A stretch of DNA of 45,536 nucleotides, taken from contig NZ_JADWYQ010000049.1 of the NCBI RefSeq assembly GCF_022414575.1, forward strand, positions 1-45,536, written 5' to 3'. Of the stretch, positions 1 through 8,159 are shown one piece after another; the first letter of the stretch is position 1; each line of letters opens with the position of its first letter. Below the pieces are notes generated by a model. That model was not told the origin of the DNA and did no database searches. It saw nothing but the letters and a program-made list of their open reading frames with translations. The DNA comes from Streptomyces sp. MUM 178J. GTDB taxonomy: Bacteria > Actinomycetota > Actinomycetes > Streptomycetales > Streptomycetaceae. A program made the translations under genes and the position numbers.

Positions 1-2
1 CG

Positions 3-1445
3 CCCGCCCCTCATGACCCGCGACCGGGGTTGCCCGCGGCGGCTCGCCGCCGTCTGGCGCAGCTGCTGGCGGACCGCGCCGCGCCTTCGGGCGGCAGCGG
101 CCGGCGCGGCGTCGCGCCCGATCTGACCGAGCTGCTCCCGCAGTGGCTGACCGCCGCCAACGAGCAGGGGTGTCAGGCCCCGGCGGAGCTGCTGCCCGCT
201 CTGCTGGACGCGGCGCGGGCGCGCACGGATCTGCGGCCGCAGACCCTCGTCTTCGCCGGGCCGCGCGCGCTCTGGCTCGCCGGGCTCAACGCGGAGTGGA
301 GGTTCGCGCTGCGCAGCGCGGGAAGCGGCTCGGCACTGCCCGATGCGACCGACGCGGACGCGGCGCGGAAGCTGTGGGAGGAGGGCCTGTTCGCCGAACG
401 GGCAGCGCTGCTCGCAGCCGTCCGCGACCGGGACGCCGGTGCGGCGCGCGAACTGCTGGCTTCGACCTGGCCCACCGAGCGTGCCGAGGACCGGCTGATG
501 TTCCTCGACTCGCTGCGTACGGGGCTGTGCCCGGCGGATGAGCCGTTCCTGGAGCAGACCCTGTCCGATCGGAGCCGTAACGTCAGGGCCCTGGCCGCGG
601 AGCTGCTGTCCGCGCTGCCGGGCTCCGCGCTCGCCGGGCGTATGGCGCGGCGGGCTGCCTCCTGCGTCAGCCTGGACCACGACGGCCCGGACGGACAGGC
701 GGCCATCGCGGTGGAGGCCCCGCACGAGTGCGACGCGGACATGCAGCGCGACGGCATGACCGTGAAGCCGCCCTCGGGGCGCGGTGAGCGCTCCTGGTGG
801 CTGGGGCAGCTCGTGGAAGCCGCGCCGCTGACGGTCTGGCGGGAGCGGCTGGGCGGGCGCTCGGCGGCGGAGACGGTGGCCCTGCCCGTGGCGGACGGCT
901 GGCGGGACGAGCTGCACGCCGCCTGGTGCCGGGCAGCGGTGCGGCAGGGGGACGCCGAGTGGTCCCGGGCGCTGCTGGGCGTCCCCGGCTCGCCGCCTGC
1001 GGACGGCCCCGGCACGATATCCCTGGCCGAACGGGCGAAACTGCTGGCGGCGCTGGCGGAGGAGGAGCGGGCGGAGTGGGTCGCGCGCTTCGTCGCGGCG
1101 CACGGCCTGTCGGAGGCGTTCCAACTGCTCGGGGTGTGCGCGGTGCCCTGGGCGCAGCCGCTGGGCCGGGCAGTGGTCGACGCCCTGGACATCGCGCGCG
1201 ACGCCGGGAGCTATCCGTGGAGCTTCAGCGGTGTGATGGGCCTGGCCGAGCGCTGTCTGGACCCGTCGGCGGCCGTCCGCCTCGAGCCGCTGGCGGCCAC
1301 GCCGGACGAGTCGGAAGGAGCCTCCCCGGGCGCGGGCGGCTACTGGTCGGAGGCCTTCCAGCGGCTGGTGTCCACTCTGCGGCTGCGGGAGGCCATGCAC
1401 GCCGAGCTGGCCGGCCCGGCAGCGCCCGGTCCCGACACCGCCTGA
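3..1445 (+). CDS. DUF5691 family protein, 5' end outside the window
   Basis: The reading frame is open from the first bases of the window, with no stop upstream of the first possible TTG at 30, so the gene starts outside the window. Motifs such as LLPQWLTAAN, LLDAARARTDLRP and LAGLNAEWRFALR are typical of DUF5691 proteins, as is the C-terminal part (DPSAAVRLEPLA). From memory, family members have roughly 500-570 residues, so about 50-100 N-terminal residues are missing here. No enzymatic motif or membrane segment is visible. In streptomycetes such genes usually lie beside a SWIM zinc-finger protein and MoxR/VWA genes; those would be off the left edge (family knowledge). Function unknown. Confidence 0.8.
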   Translation, partial: PAPHDPRPGLPAAARRRLAQLLADRAAPSGGSGRRGVAPDLTELLPQWLTAANEQGCQAPAELLPALLDAARARTDLRPQTLVFAGPRALWLAGLNAEWRFALRSAGSGSALPDATDADAARKLWEEGLFAERAALLAAVRDRDAGAARELLASTWPTERAEDRLMFLDSLRTGLCPADEPFLEQTLSDRSRNVRALAAELLSALPGSALAGRMARRAASCVSLDHDGPDGQAAIAVEAPHECDADMQRDGMTVKPPSGRGERSWWLGQLVEAAPLTVWRERLGGRSAAETVALPVADGWRDELHAAWCRAAVRQGDAEWSRALLGVPGSPPADGPGTISLAERAKLLAALAEEERAEWVARFVAAHGLSEAFQLLGVCAVPWAQPLGRAVVDALDIARDAGSYPWSFSGVMGLAERCLDPSAAVRLEPLAATPDESEGASPGAGGYWSEAFQRLVSTLRLREAMHAELAGPAAPGPDTA

Positions 1446-1515
1446 CGCCCGGGGCGGGCATGCCGGGACACCGGCTCACGGAACCGGAGGCAGCCGGAAG
1501 GACACGGCAGGCAGG

Positions 1516-1929
1516 CTATGCCTCGGCCGGGTGGCGGACGTTGGCGTTGACCCAGTCGACGATGGACGCCGTGGTGGCGCCGGGAGTGAAGATCTCCGCG
1601 ACGCCGAGCTGCTTCAGCTCAGGGATGTCCGCCTCGGGGATGATGCCGCCGCCGAAGACCTTGATGTCCTCGGCGTCCCGGTCCTTCAGCAGCTCGATCA
1701 CCTTCGCGAAGAGCGTGTTGTGCGCGCCGGAGAGGATGGACAGGCCGATCGCGTCCGCGTCCTCCTGGATCGCGGTGTCCACGATCTGCTCGGGCGTCTG
1801 GTGCAGCCCGGTGTAGATGACCTCCATGCCCGCGTCGCGCAGCGCCCGCGCGATCACCTTCGCCCCGCGGTCATGGCCGTCGAGGCCCGGCTTGGCCACC
1901 ACCACGCGGATCGGACCGCTCACACCCAT
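1516..1929 (-). CDS. icmB: Cobalamin-binding small subunit of isobutyryl-CoA mutase
   Basis: A stand-alone B12-binding domain of 137 residues. The base-off cobalamin signature is complete: DGHDRG at residues 17-22 (His19 is the expected cobalt ligand), then GLSILSG and FGGGIIP, i.e. DxHxxG...SxL...GG. The length and sequence fit IcmB, which pairs with the large catalytic subunit IcmA to interconvert isobutyryl-CoA and n-butyryl-CoA, linking valine catabolism to butyryl precursors for polyketides and fatty acids (family knowledge). icmA is not in the window. The ATG at 1929 has a GGAGG 5 nt upstream; the in-frame GTG at 1941 lies inside that ribosome-binding site and is less likely. The gene converges with the DUF5691 gene across a 70-bp gap. 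A free-standing methylmalonyl-CoA mutase C-terminal domain is the only close alternative. Confidence 0.92.
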   Translation of the reverse strand: MGVSGPIRVVVAKPGLDGHDRGAKVIARALRDAGMEVIYTGLHQTPEQIVDTAIQEDADAIGLSILSGAHNTLFAKVIELLKDRDAEDIKVFGGGIIPEADIPELKQLGVAEIFTPGATTASIVDWVNANVRHPAEA

Positions 1930-2358
1930 CACTGCCTCCACAAACCCGGCTGCCGTGTCCCCGGAGGGGGCCGGCGAAGTGAACGAACGTTATCTCCAGC
2001 ATCCCGCAACCCGCAGTTTCACGGCGGACAGGGAGGGGGAAATCACACGTGGGACATGTTCGCTATGCGTCGTACCCGCACCAGAGGGCTCACAAGCCGT
2101 CGCGGGCACGATCGCAGGGGAGCCGCTACAGGGTCATCGCGCCACCGCGCCGTCAGCCGCCCGGCACGGCGGCGCGACCCGACCCACCTCGGTACGCGCT
2201 ACGCCACCGCCCCCGGCGACGCCGCCGTCCAGAGCCGCACAGGACGGCAGGCGGCGCGCGGGGGCGGACAGCGCATCCGCCGGCCGCGAGTGGCAGCACC
2301 CCATGAGGGGCGCACGGGGGACGGAGCCTGCTCTCGCGTGCCGTAGGGGAGGTAGGCC
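1930..2358. other. Divergent intergenic region between icmB and the lipase gene
   Basis: The 429 bp between the two divergent starts must hold both promoters, but I cannot place either -10/-35 pair with confidence. The half nearest icmB (about 1978-2065) is less GC-rich than the rest and includes AACGAACGTT (1984-1993). The other half is very GC-rich, with short ORFs in several frames but none with convincing codon bias. The lipase ribosome-binding site (GGGGAGG, 2346-2352) closes the region. No structured RNA motif was recognised. Confidence 0.5.
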
Positions 2359-3240
2359 ATGAGGGTCCCCACCAGGGTCCTGACCTTGCCGCTGCCGATT
2401 CCACGGCTTCCGCACCCGATGCGGCATCTGCGGCTGTCTGCCGCGCTGCTCCGCGCCACCGCCCTGGAGCTGACGATCCTCGCCGGCCATCTGCTGCTCT
2501 ATCCCACCGGCCTGACGCCGGAGCGCCCCGGGCCGGAGCCCGCCTCCGACCCCTCGGGCCGAGGCCACGCGGGCACGGCCGCTCTGCCCGCGGACACGAC
2601 GCGGCGCCCACCGGTCGTCCTGCTCCACGGCTTCGTCGACAACCGCTCCGTGTTCGTGCTGCTGCGCCGCTTTCTCGCCCGCGACGGCGGCCGCCGGGTC
2701 ACCTGCCTCAACTACTCCCCCCTCACCTGCGACATCCGCACCGCTGCCGCGTCGCTGGGCCGCCATATAGAGGACATATGCGCCCGCACGGGCCATCGTG
2801 AGGTCGATGTCGTGGGGCACAGCCTCGGCGGTCTCGTCGCCCGCTACTACGTGCAGCGCCTGGCCGGTGACCGCCGCGTACGCACACTCGTCACCCTCGG
2901 CACCCCGCATGCCGGCACGCTCGTCGCCCTGCTCGCGGGCGCACACCCCCTCGCGCGCCAGATGCGCCCCGGATCGCCGGTGATCGAAGAGCTGCGGCAG
3001 CCCGCTCCGGGCTGCCGCACCAGATTCGTGAGCTTCTGGAGCGATCTCGACCATTTGATGATCCCGATGGAGACGGCCTGCATCGACCACCCGGATCTGA
3101 TCGCCGAGAACGTGCCGGTGAGCGGAATCGGCCATCTTGCACTGTCGGTGCACCCGGCCGTCGCAGTCGGCGTCCGCCAGGCGCTGGAGACGGGCAAGGC
3201 GGCGGCGGGCGGCCCGTCGGACACGGCCTCCGCAGCCTGA
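2359..3240 (+). CDS. Membrane-anchored alpha/beta-hydrolase (lipase/esterase)
   Basis: A 293-residue serine hydrolase of the triacylglycerol lipase type. A hydrophobic segment at residues 26-48 after a basic start looks like a signal anchor or uncleaved signal peptide, placing the enzyme outside the membrane. The oxyanion strand VVLLHGF is at 86-92 and the nucleophile elbow GHSLGG at 153-158 (Ser155). The acid is probably Asp229 or Asp231 (WSDLD) and the base His259 (GIGHL). The GTPHAG motif at 181-186 is typical of lipases acting on lipid esters. The ATG has GGGGAGG 6 nt upstream. The physiological substrate cannot be inferred; the neighbours (icmB, M23 peptidase) suggest no pathway. Confidence 0.85.
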   Translation: MRVPTRVLTLPLPIPRLPHPMRHLRLSAALLRATALELTILAGHLLLYPTGLTPERPGPEPASDPSGRGHAGTAALPADTTRRPPVVLLHGFVDNRSVFVLLRRFLARDGGRRVTCLNYSPLTCDIRTAAASLGRHIEDICARTGHREVDVVGHSLGGLVARYYVQRLAGDRRVRTLVTLGTPHAGTLVALLAGAHPLARQMRPGSPVIEELRQPAPGCRTRFVSFWSDLDHLMIPMETACIDHPDLIAENVPVSGIGHLALSVHPAVAVGVRQALETGKAAAGGPSDTASAA

Positions 3241-3363
3241 CGGTCGGAGCACTTCCGACACCCCCAGTCGAACGAATTTCGAACGTACCGCCAAAGCTGC
3301 GCCCACTGACTGCCGAAAGGCCGCCGAATGCCCGTTTCCTGATTCGCTGAAAGCAGCTGGAGA

Positions 3364-3393
3364 TTGTCGCCGTCGCATACCGCCGGGTACAGT
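3364..3393 (+). promoter_or_regulatory. Candidate promoter of the M23 peptidase gene
   Basis: TTGTCG (3364-3369), an 18-bp spacer and TACAGT (3388-3393) resemble a principal-sigma promoter of Streptomyces. It would give an 80-85-nt 5' leader ahead of the GTG at 3483. No known riboswitch motif is visible in that leader. Confidence 0.4.
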
Positions 3394-3482
3394 CGCGGCC
3401 ACTGCGTCGCCTCCGGGACCGCCGTTCGCCGGCCCCGGACCCAGGCGCCCCAGGTCCTGCTGCCGAGGCGAGAGAGAAGTTG

Positions 3483-5063
3483 GTGAACGACCAGCACGCC
3501 CACGCCGGGTACGTCGGATACGACGGCCACGCTGCCGGCAGCTTCGACGCCGACCCGCTCTTCGGCTCCCTCCCCGGCGGCTACGAGGCCGGCCACAGCG
3601 GCCAGTACGACTCCTCGCAGTGGAACACTGGAACCGCCGGCTACGGATACGACACGGGCTACGCCGGAGCGCAGGGCGAGCAGCACCAGCAGCAGTACGC
3701 GACCGGCGCCTACCAGACATCCGCCACCGCCTCGTATGACACAGCCGGCTACGACGCCACCGGCCAGTGGGACGCCACCGCCTGGAACCAGGCCTCCGGC
3801 CAGACGGGCCAGTACGAGAACGTCGCCGCGTCGTTCGGATACGACGGGTACGGGGCGACGGCCACGGGCCAGTGGGCGGCACAGACCTACGATGCCACCG
3901 GCCAGTGGGACGCCACCGCCTGGAACACCGGCGAGACCGCCGCAGAGCCGTTCGTACCGCAGCAGTTCACGCCTGAGCAGGACTTCGCGCCGGAGCAGGA
4001 CTTCGCGCCGGAGCAGGACTTCGCGCCGGAGCAGGACTTCGGGCAGGGGCAGGACTTCACACAGTCGTTCGCCCAGGAGTACGCCTACGAGCCGCCCTCC
4101 CCCGACGAAGGCGACGGCGGGCACGGCTACGACCGCGAGGACCTGGACAGCACAGCGGAGTTCCAGGGGCTGGACGACGTCCACGGCGCGGCAGATCCCG
4201 AAGACGACGGCATGGCCGCCGACGCCGGTGGCCCGGATGGCGAGCCCGAGACGCTCACCCCCGCCGCCCCGGTCACCCCGCGCCCCGTCCGCCGCTCCGG
4301 CGGAGGCAGCAGAGGCCGCCGCCGCACCCCTGCGAAACGCTCCGCCCTGCTCACCGTCGCCGTCCCCTCGGCCTGTGTCATGGGCGTCGCCGGCATCGCG
4401 GCCGCTTCGGTCAACAACCTCGGCTCGGGCGACGACGGGGACGGCAAGGACGGCACGTCCACCGTCGCGGCCGCCGCAGACGAGGCCGCCGCCAAGTCCA
4501 TCGCGGCCAACAGCAAGATCGATACGCAGCTCGCGGCCCTCAGCGCCGACGCCCGCGACTTCGGCGACCGCGCCTCCCGCACCCAGGAACGCATCGACCT
4601 CAAGGCACGCCAGGAGGCGGAGCGCAAGAAACGCGAGGAGGAGGCCAAGCGGCGCGAGGCGCTGCGCCCCAAGTTCATGCTGCCGGTCAAGCAGCACGGC
4701 CTCAGCGCGTACTACGGCCAGGCGGGCATCAACTGGATGTCCGTGCACACCGGCATCGACTTCCCGGTGGCCTATGGCACACCCGTTATGGCCGCCACCG
4801 ACGGCACCGTGCGCACCCAGTGGAACAGCGCCTACGGCAACATGGCCATCGTCACCGCTCCCGACGGCACCGAGACCTGGTACTGCCACCTCAGCAGCAC
4901 CAAAATCCGGTCAGGCACGGTCAAGGCCGGCGACGTCATCGCCTACGCGGGCAGCTCCGGCAACTCGACCGGCCCGCACCTCCACTTCGAGGTCCGGCCC
5001 GGCGGCGGCTCCGCCGTCGACCCGCTGGCCTGGTTGCGCGGCAAGGGCCTCGACCCGACGTAG
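3483..5063 (+). CDS. M23 family metallopeptidase with repetitive low-complexity N-terminus
   Basis: A 526-residue cell-wall endopeptidase. Residues 1-280 are Tyr/Gly/Gln/Asp-rich and repetitive, including two YDATGQWDATAWN units and four PEQDF units. A membrane-spanning segment (about 285-308) follows a basic stretch, then a helical, charged linker (about 335-390) that is probably coiled coil. The peptidase M23 (LytM/DD-endopeptidase) domain fills about 395-520. Zinc ligands look intact: His422 and Asp426 in HTGIDF, and His499/His501 in HLHFE. The protein should sit with its N-terminus in the cytoplasm and the peptidase outside, cutting peptide cross-links. GTG at 3483 is preferred over TTG at 3480; the upstream ribosome-binding site (GAGAGAAG) is weak and very close to both. 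A strong terminator follows. Confidence 0.9.
   Translation: MNDQHAHAGYVGYDGHAAGSFDADPLFGSLPGGYEAGHSGQYDSSQWNTGTAGYGYDTGYAGAQGEQHQQQYATGAYQTSATASYDTAGYDATGQWDATAWNQASGQTGQYENVAASFGYDGYGATATGQWAAQTYDATGQWDATAWNTGETAAEPFVPQQFTPEQDFAPEQDFAPEQDFAPEQDFGQGQDFTQSFAQEYAYEPPSPDEGDGGHGYDREDLDSTAEFQGLDDVHGAADPEDDGMAADAGGPDGEPETLTPAAPVTPRPVRRSGGGSRGRRRTPAKRSALLTVAVPSACVMGVAGIAAASVNNLGSGDDGDGKDGTSTVAAAADEAAAKSIAANSKIDTQLAALSADARDFGDRASRTQERIDLKARQEAERKKREEEAKRREALRPKFMLPVKQHGLSAYYGQAGINWMSVHTGIDFPVAYGTPVMAATDGTVRTQWNSAYGNMAIVTAPDGTETWYCHLSSTKIRSGTVKAGDVIAYAGSSGNSTGPHLHFEVRPGGGSAVDPLAWLRGKGLDPT
3969..4058 (+). repeat. 18-bp coding tandem repeat in the M23 gene
   Basis: Five 18-bp units encode the repeated hexapeptide (A)PEQDF. 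The three central units (3987-4040), each GCGCCGGAGCAGGACTTC, are identical; the outer two (3969-3986, 4041-4058) have diverged. The identity of neighbouring copies points to recent slippage or unequal exchange, so copy number may differ between strains. Confidence 0.9.
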
Positions 5064-5117
5064 CGATCCGCCGTAGGCGGCGGCGCCTGCTGGGCCGACG
5101 TATACCTCAACGAACGA

Positions 5118-5143
5118 GGTCCCCTCCGGTCACGGAGGGGACC
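5118..5143 (+). terminator. Intrinsic terminator of the M23 peptidase gene
   Basis: A perfect 11-bp stem, GGTCCCCTCCG (5118-5128) with CGGAGGGGACC (5133-5143), and loop GTCA, directly followed by TTTT (5144-5147). It lies 55 bp past the M23 stop and before the convergent pcrA stop, so it serves mainly plus-strand transcripts. Confidence 0.88.
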
Positions 5144-5188
5144 TTTTCTCACACGTGTCGCCTTGCGCACGGTCACAGTGCGAGGGTC

Positions 5189-5208
5189 GTGAAGCCTCAC
5201 GGCTTCAC
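5189..5208 (-). terminator. Hairpin after pcrA, probable terminator
   Basis: An 8-bp perfect stem, GTGAAGCC (5189-5196) and GGCTTCAC (5201-5208), with a 4-nt loop, beginning only 5 bp past the pcrA stop. It lacks a U-tract on the minus strand, as is common for actinomycete terminators. Confidence 0.5.
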
Positions 5209-5212
5209 CACG

Positions 5213-7690
5213 TCACAGCTTCTCCACCGGCGCGTACCTCAGCAGCAGCCGCTTCGGCTTGGCGTCGCCGAAGTCGATCGTCGCCTGCGCGTCGCTGCCG
5301 GAGCCCTTCACCTCGATCACGGTGCCCAGGCCGAACTGGTCATGGGTGACGCGGTCGCCGACCGAGAGTGCGATCACCGGCTTCTCACCGGCGCGCCGCG
5401 TGGCGAAGCCCGACGCTCCGCGCCCCGCACGCGAGCCTGCAGCGGCGCTCAGCGAGGACGCGATCCCCGCGGTCGGACCCGCGGGCGCGGCCACGGGCCC
5501 GGTCCGCTTCCACTCCACATGCTGCCCGGGGATCTCCTCGAGGAAGCGGGAGGGCGGGTTGTACGACGGCTGGCCCCAGGCGCTGCGCATCGACGAACGG
5601 GTCAGATACAGGCGTTCACGGGCGCGGGTGATGCCCACATAGGCCAGCCGCCGCTCCTCCTCCAGTTCCTTGGCCTGCCCGAGCGCCCGCATATGCGGGA
5701 AGACGCCGTCCTCCAGGCCCGTGAGGAAGACGACCGGGAACTCCAGGCCCTTGGCCGTGTGCAGCGTCATCAGCGTGATGACGCCCGAGCCCTCCGTGTC
5801 CTCGTCGGGGATCTGGTCGGAGTCCGCGACCAGCGCCACCTGCTCGAGGAACTCGGCGAGGGTCCCCGCTCCCTCGGCTTCGCCCCGCTCCTGCTCGAAC
5901 TCCAGTGCCACGGCGGCCAGTTCCTGGAGGTTCTCGATCCGTGTCTCGTCCTGCGGGTCGGTGGACGCCTGGAGCTCCGCGAGATAGCCCGTGCGCTCCA
6001 GGACGGCCTCCAGGACCGTGGCGGGGCCGGCGCCGGACTCCACGACGGTGCGCAGCTCGTCCATGAGGGCGTTGAAGCGCTTGACCGCGTTGGCGGAGCG
6101 GGCCGCCATCCCGTACGCCTCGTCCACACGGCGCAGCGCCTGCGGGAAGCTGGTCTTCTCGCGCAGCGCCAGCGCCTCGATCATCGCCTCGGCGCGCTCG
6201 CCGATGCCCCGCTTGGGGACGTTGAGGATGCGGCGCAGCGGGACGCTGTCCTCGGGGTTGGCCAGGACCCGCAGATACGCAAGGACGTCCCGGACCTCCT
6301 TGCGCTCGTAAAAGCGCACTCCGCCGACGACCTTGTACGGCAGGCCGACGCGGATGAAGACCTCTTCGAAGACACGGGACTGAGCGTTGGTGCGGTAGAA
6401 GACGGCGACGTCGCCCGCCTTCGCCTCGCCCGCGTCCGTCAGCCGGTCGATCTCGTCGGCGACGAACTGCGCCTCGTCGTGCTCGGTGTCGGCGACATAG
6501 CCGGTGATCTGTGCGCCCGCGCCCGCATCGGTCCACAGGTTCTTGGGACGGCGGCTCTCGTTGCGCTCGATGACGGCGTTGGCCGCGGAGAGGATGGTCT
6601 GCGTCGAGCGGTAGTTCCGCTCGAGCAGGATGGTGGTGGCGTCCGGGTAGTCCTCCTCGAACTGGAGGATGTTACGGATCGTCGCACCGCGGAAGGCGTA
6701 GATCGACTGGTCGGCGTCGCCCACCACGCACAGTTCGGCGGGCGGCAGGTCCTCGTACCCCTCTCCCACCAGCTCGCGCACGAGCGTGTACTGGGCGTGA
6801 TTGGTGTCCTGGTACTCGTCGACCAGGACATGACGGAAGCGCCGGCGGTAGTGCTCGGCGACATCCGGGAACGCCTGGAGGAGGTGGACGGCGGTCATGA
6901 TGATGTCGTCAAAGTCCAGGGCGTTGGCCTCGCGCAGCCGCGCCTGGTACATCCGGTACGCCTCGGCCAGGGTCTGCTCGAAGCCTCCCCCGGAGCCTCC
7001 GGCCTGGGAGGCGCCCCCGGCCACCTGATCGGCGAAGGTCTCCTCGTCGATCAGCTCGTTCTTCAGATTCGAGATCTTGGCGCTGAAGGACTTGGGCGGG
7101 AACCTCTTGGGGTCGAGGTCCAGGTCCCGGCAGACCAGCGCCATAAGGCGCTTGGAGTCGGCTGCGTCGTAGATCGAGAACGACGAGGTGAAGCCGAGCC
7201 TCTTGGACTCGCGGCGCAGGATGCGCACGCATGCGCTGTGGAAGGTGGAGACCCACATCGCGCCCGCACGCGGGCCGACGAGCTGCTCGACGCGCTCCTT
7301 CATCTCCCCGGCGGCCTTGTTGGTGAAGGTGATCGCAAGGACCTGGCCGGGGTGCACATGCCGGGTGGCCAGCAGATGCGCGATCCGGTGGGTGAGCACG
7401 CGCGTCTTGCCGGAGCCGGCGCCGGCCACGATGAGCAGCGGCGATCCGGAGTGCACCACGGCGGCGCGCTGCTGCTCGTTGAGCCCCTCCAGCAGGGCGG
7501 CGGGGTCCACGACAGGGCGCGGCGCGCCGTCGCGGTAGTAGGCGTCCCGCGCCGGAGGCACGTCGTAGGCGCCCTGGAAGAGGTCGTCCGGAACCGGCTC
7601 CGGCGCCGTCGCGTCATCGGGCGGCGGCGGGTGCTCGTCCTCCGGGGGCTGGAGGTCCGCCAGGAAGCTGTCGTCAAAGAGGCTGCTCAT
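5213..7690 (-). CDS. pcrA: ATP-dependent DNA helicase PcrA (UvrD/Rep family)
   Basis: An 825-residue superfamily 1A 3'-5' DNA helicase acting in repair and in clearing replication-transcription conflicts. Visible motifs in order: Q-motif region LNEQQRAAV; Walker A AGAGSGKT (about 89-96); Walker B VDEYQDTN; GDADQSIYAFRGA; NYRST; TLHTAKGLEFPVVFL; VGITRARERLYL. The C-terminus (VGDRVTHDQFGLGTV) is the Tudor-like extension that contacts RNA polymerase in PcrA/UvrD proteins (family knowledge). The ATG at 7690 gives the usual MSSLFDD start with a weak GAGAG just upstream; the TTG at 7699 is less likely. Its proline-rich N-terminal 60 residues are typical of streptomycete PcrA. It is monocistronic and divergent from the riboswitch-nlpC unit. 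Confidence 0.95.
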   Translation of the reverse strand: MSSLFDDSFLADLQPPEDEHPPPPDDATAPEPVPDDLFQGAYDVPPARDAYYRDGAPRPVVDPAALLEGLNEQQRAAVVHSGSPLLIVAGAGSGKTRVLTHRIAHLLATRHVHPGQVLAITFTNKAAGEMKERVEQLVGPRAGAMWVSTFHSACVRILRRESKRLGFTSSFSIYDAADSKRLMALVCRDLDLDPKRFPPKSFSAKISNLKNELIDEETFADQVAGGASQAGGSGGGFEQTLAEAYRMYQARLREANALDFDDIIMTAVHLLQAFPDVAEHYRRRFRHVLVDEYQDTNHAQYTLVRELVGEGYEDLPPAELCVVGDADQSIYAFRGATIRNILQFEEDYPDATTILLERNYRSTQTILSAANAVIERNESRRPKNLWTDAGAGAQITGYVADTEHDEAQFVADEIDRLTDAGEAKAGDVAVFYRTNAQSRVFEEVFIRVGLPYKVVGGVRFYERKEVRDVLAYLRVLANPEDSVPLRRILNVPKRGIGERAEAMIEALALREKTSFPQALRRVDEAYGMAARSANAVKRFNALMDELRTVVESGAGPATVLEAVLERTGYLAELQASTDPQDETRIENLQELAAVALEFEQERGEAEGAGTLAEFLEQVALVADSDQIPDEDTEGSGVITLMTLHTAKGLEFPVVFLTGLEDGVFPHMRALGQAKELEEERRLAYVGITRARERLYLTRSSMRSAWGQPSYNPPSRFLEEIPGQHVEWKRTGPVAAPAGPTAGIASSLSAAAGSRAGRGASGFATRRAGEKPVIALSVGDRVTHDQFGLGTVIEVKGSGSDAQATIDFGDAKPKRLLLRYAPVEKL

Positions 7691-7914
7691 CGCTCTCAAA
7701 GTCTAGGCGTCCGCTCTGACACTCCGGGGCCGCATTGAGCCAGAGCCCCGGGCGGCCGGGGAGCGGCCGCGGGCAGCGCTTGCACGCGCACCGTGCGCGA
7801 CGGAACGACGACATCCGGTCAATGACCACCAGTGACGACATCGGCCCTACCGGCGGTAAACGGCCTGATCCCGCCGAGGTAACGAAAATGTATCGGACAT
7901 TTCGAACATCAACC

Positions 7915-7944
7915 TTCACAGCAACCACACGGGTTGGCTAGCGT
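7915..7944 (+). promoter_or_regulatory. Candidate promoter of the riboswitch-nlpC transcript
   Basis: TTCACA (7915-7920), an 18-bp spacer and TAGCGT (7939-7944). The expected transcript start near 7951 falls at the 5' edge of the riboswitch, which supports the call. Confidence 0.5.
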
Positions 7945-7949
7945 GCTCG

Positions 7950-8140
7950 ACCAAGCGATCCCGCACCGCCATGGCGAACCACGCCAAACGGGTCGCCCAC
8001 GCCGAATCCGGCCTTTCCGCAGGGAAGTTCGGAACCGGGGAACCACCCAGCACAACCGGGGTGAATCGGACCCTCGCCGGTCCGTAGGGCAGCCTTCCGT
8101 CCCGCCCGAACCCGTCAGCTAACCCGGTAGGCGGTTCACG
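7950..8140 (+). promoter_or_regulatory. c-di-AMP riboswitch (ydaO/yuaA leader)
   Basis: The long leader holds the conserved blocks of the ydaO/yuaA class in the right order: CCGGGGAACCA (8035-8045), GGGGTGAATC (8058-8067), GTAGGGC (8084-8090) and, near the 3' end, GAACCCGTCAGCTAACCCGG (8108-8127) then TAGGC. This class binds cyclic di-AMP and usually switches cell-wall hydrolase and potassium or osmolyte genes off at high ligand; in streptomycetes it precedes rpf and NlpC/P60 genes (established knowledge). The 3' end lies just before the ribosome-binding site at 8145-8150. No obvious separate terminator hairpin was found, so the mode of control is open. Exact ends were not determined by folding. 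Confidence 0.9.
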
Positions 8141-8159
8141 GAAGAAGGAGATGTCGGCC

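Noticed and set aside
2049..2306. 85-codon ORF upstream of the lipase gene with a purine-rich stretch before its GTG
   Set aside because: Third codon positions are not clearly G/C-biased, the product is Arg/Pro-rich without a motif, and two other frames are also open here.
4820..7738. 972-codon plus-strand open frame opposite pcrA
   Set aside because: Mirror of the helicase reading frame; composition is Arg/Gly/Leu/His-rich without any motif.
7934..8122. 62-codon ORF inside the c-di-AMP riboswitch
   Set aside because: It covers conserved RNA blocks of the riboswitch and has no ribosome-binding site.
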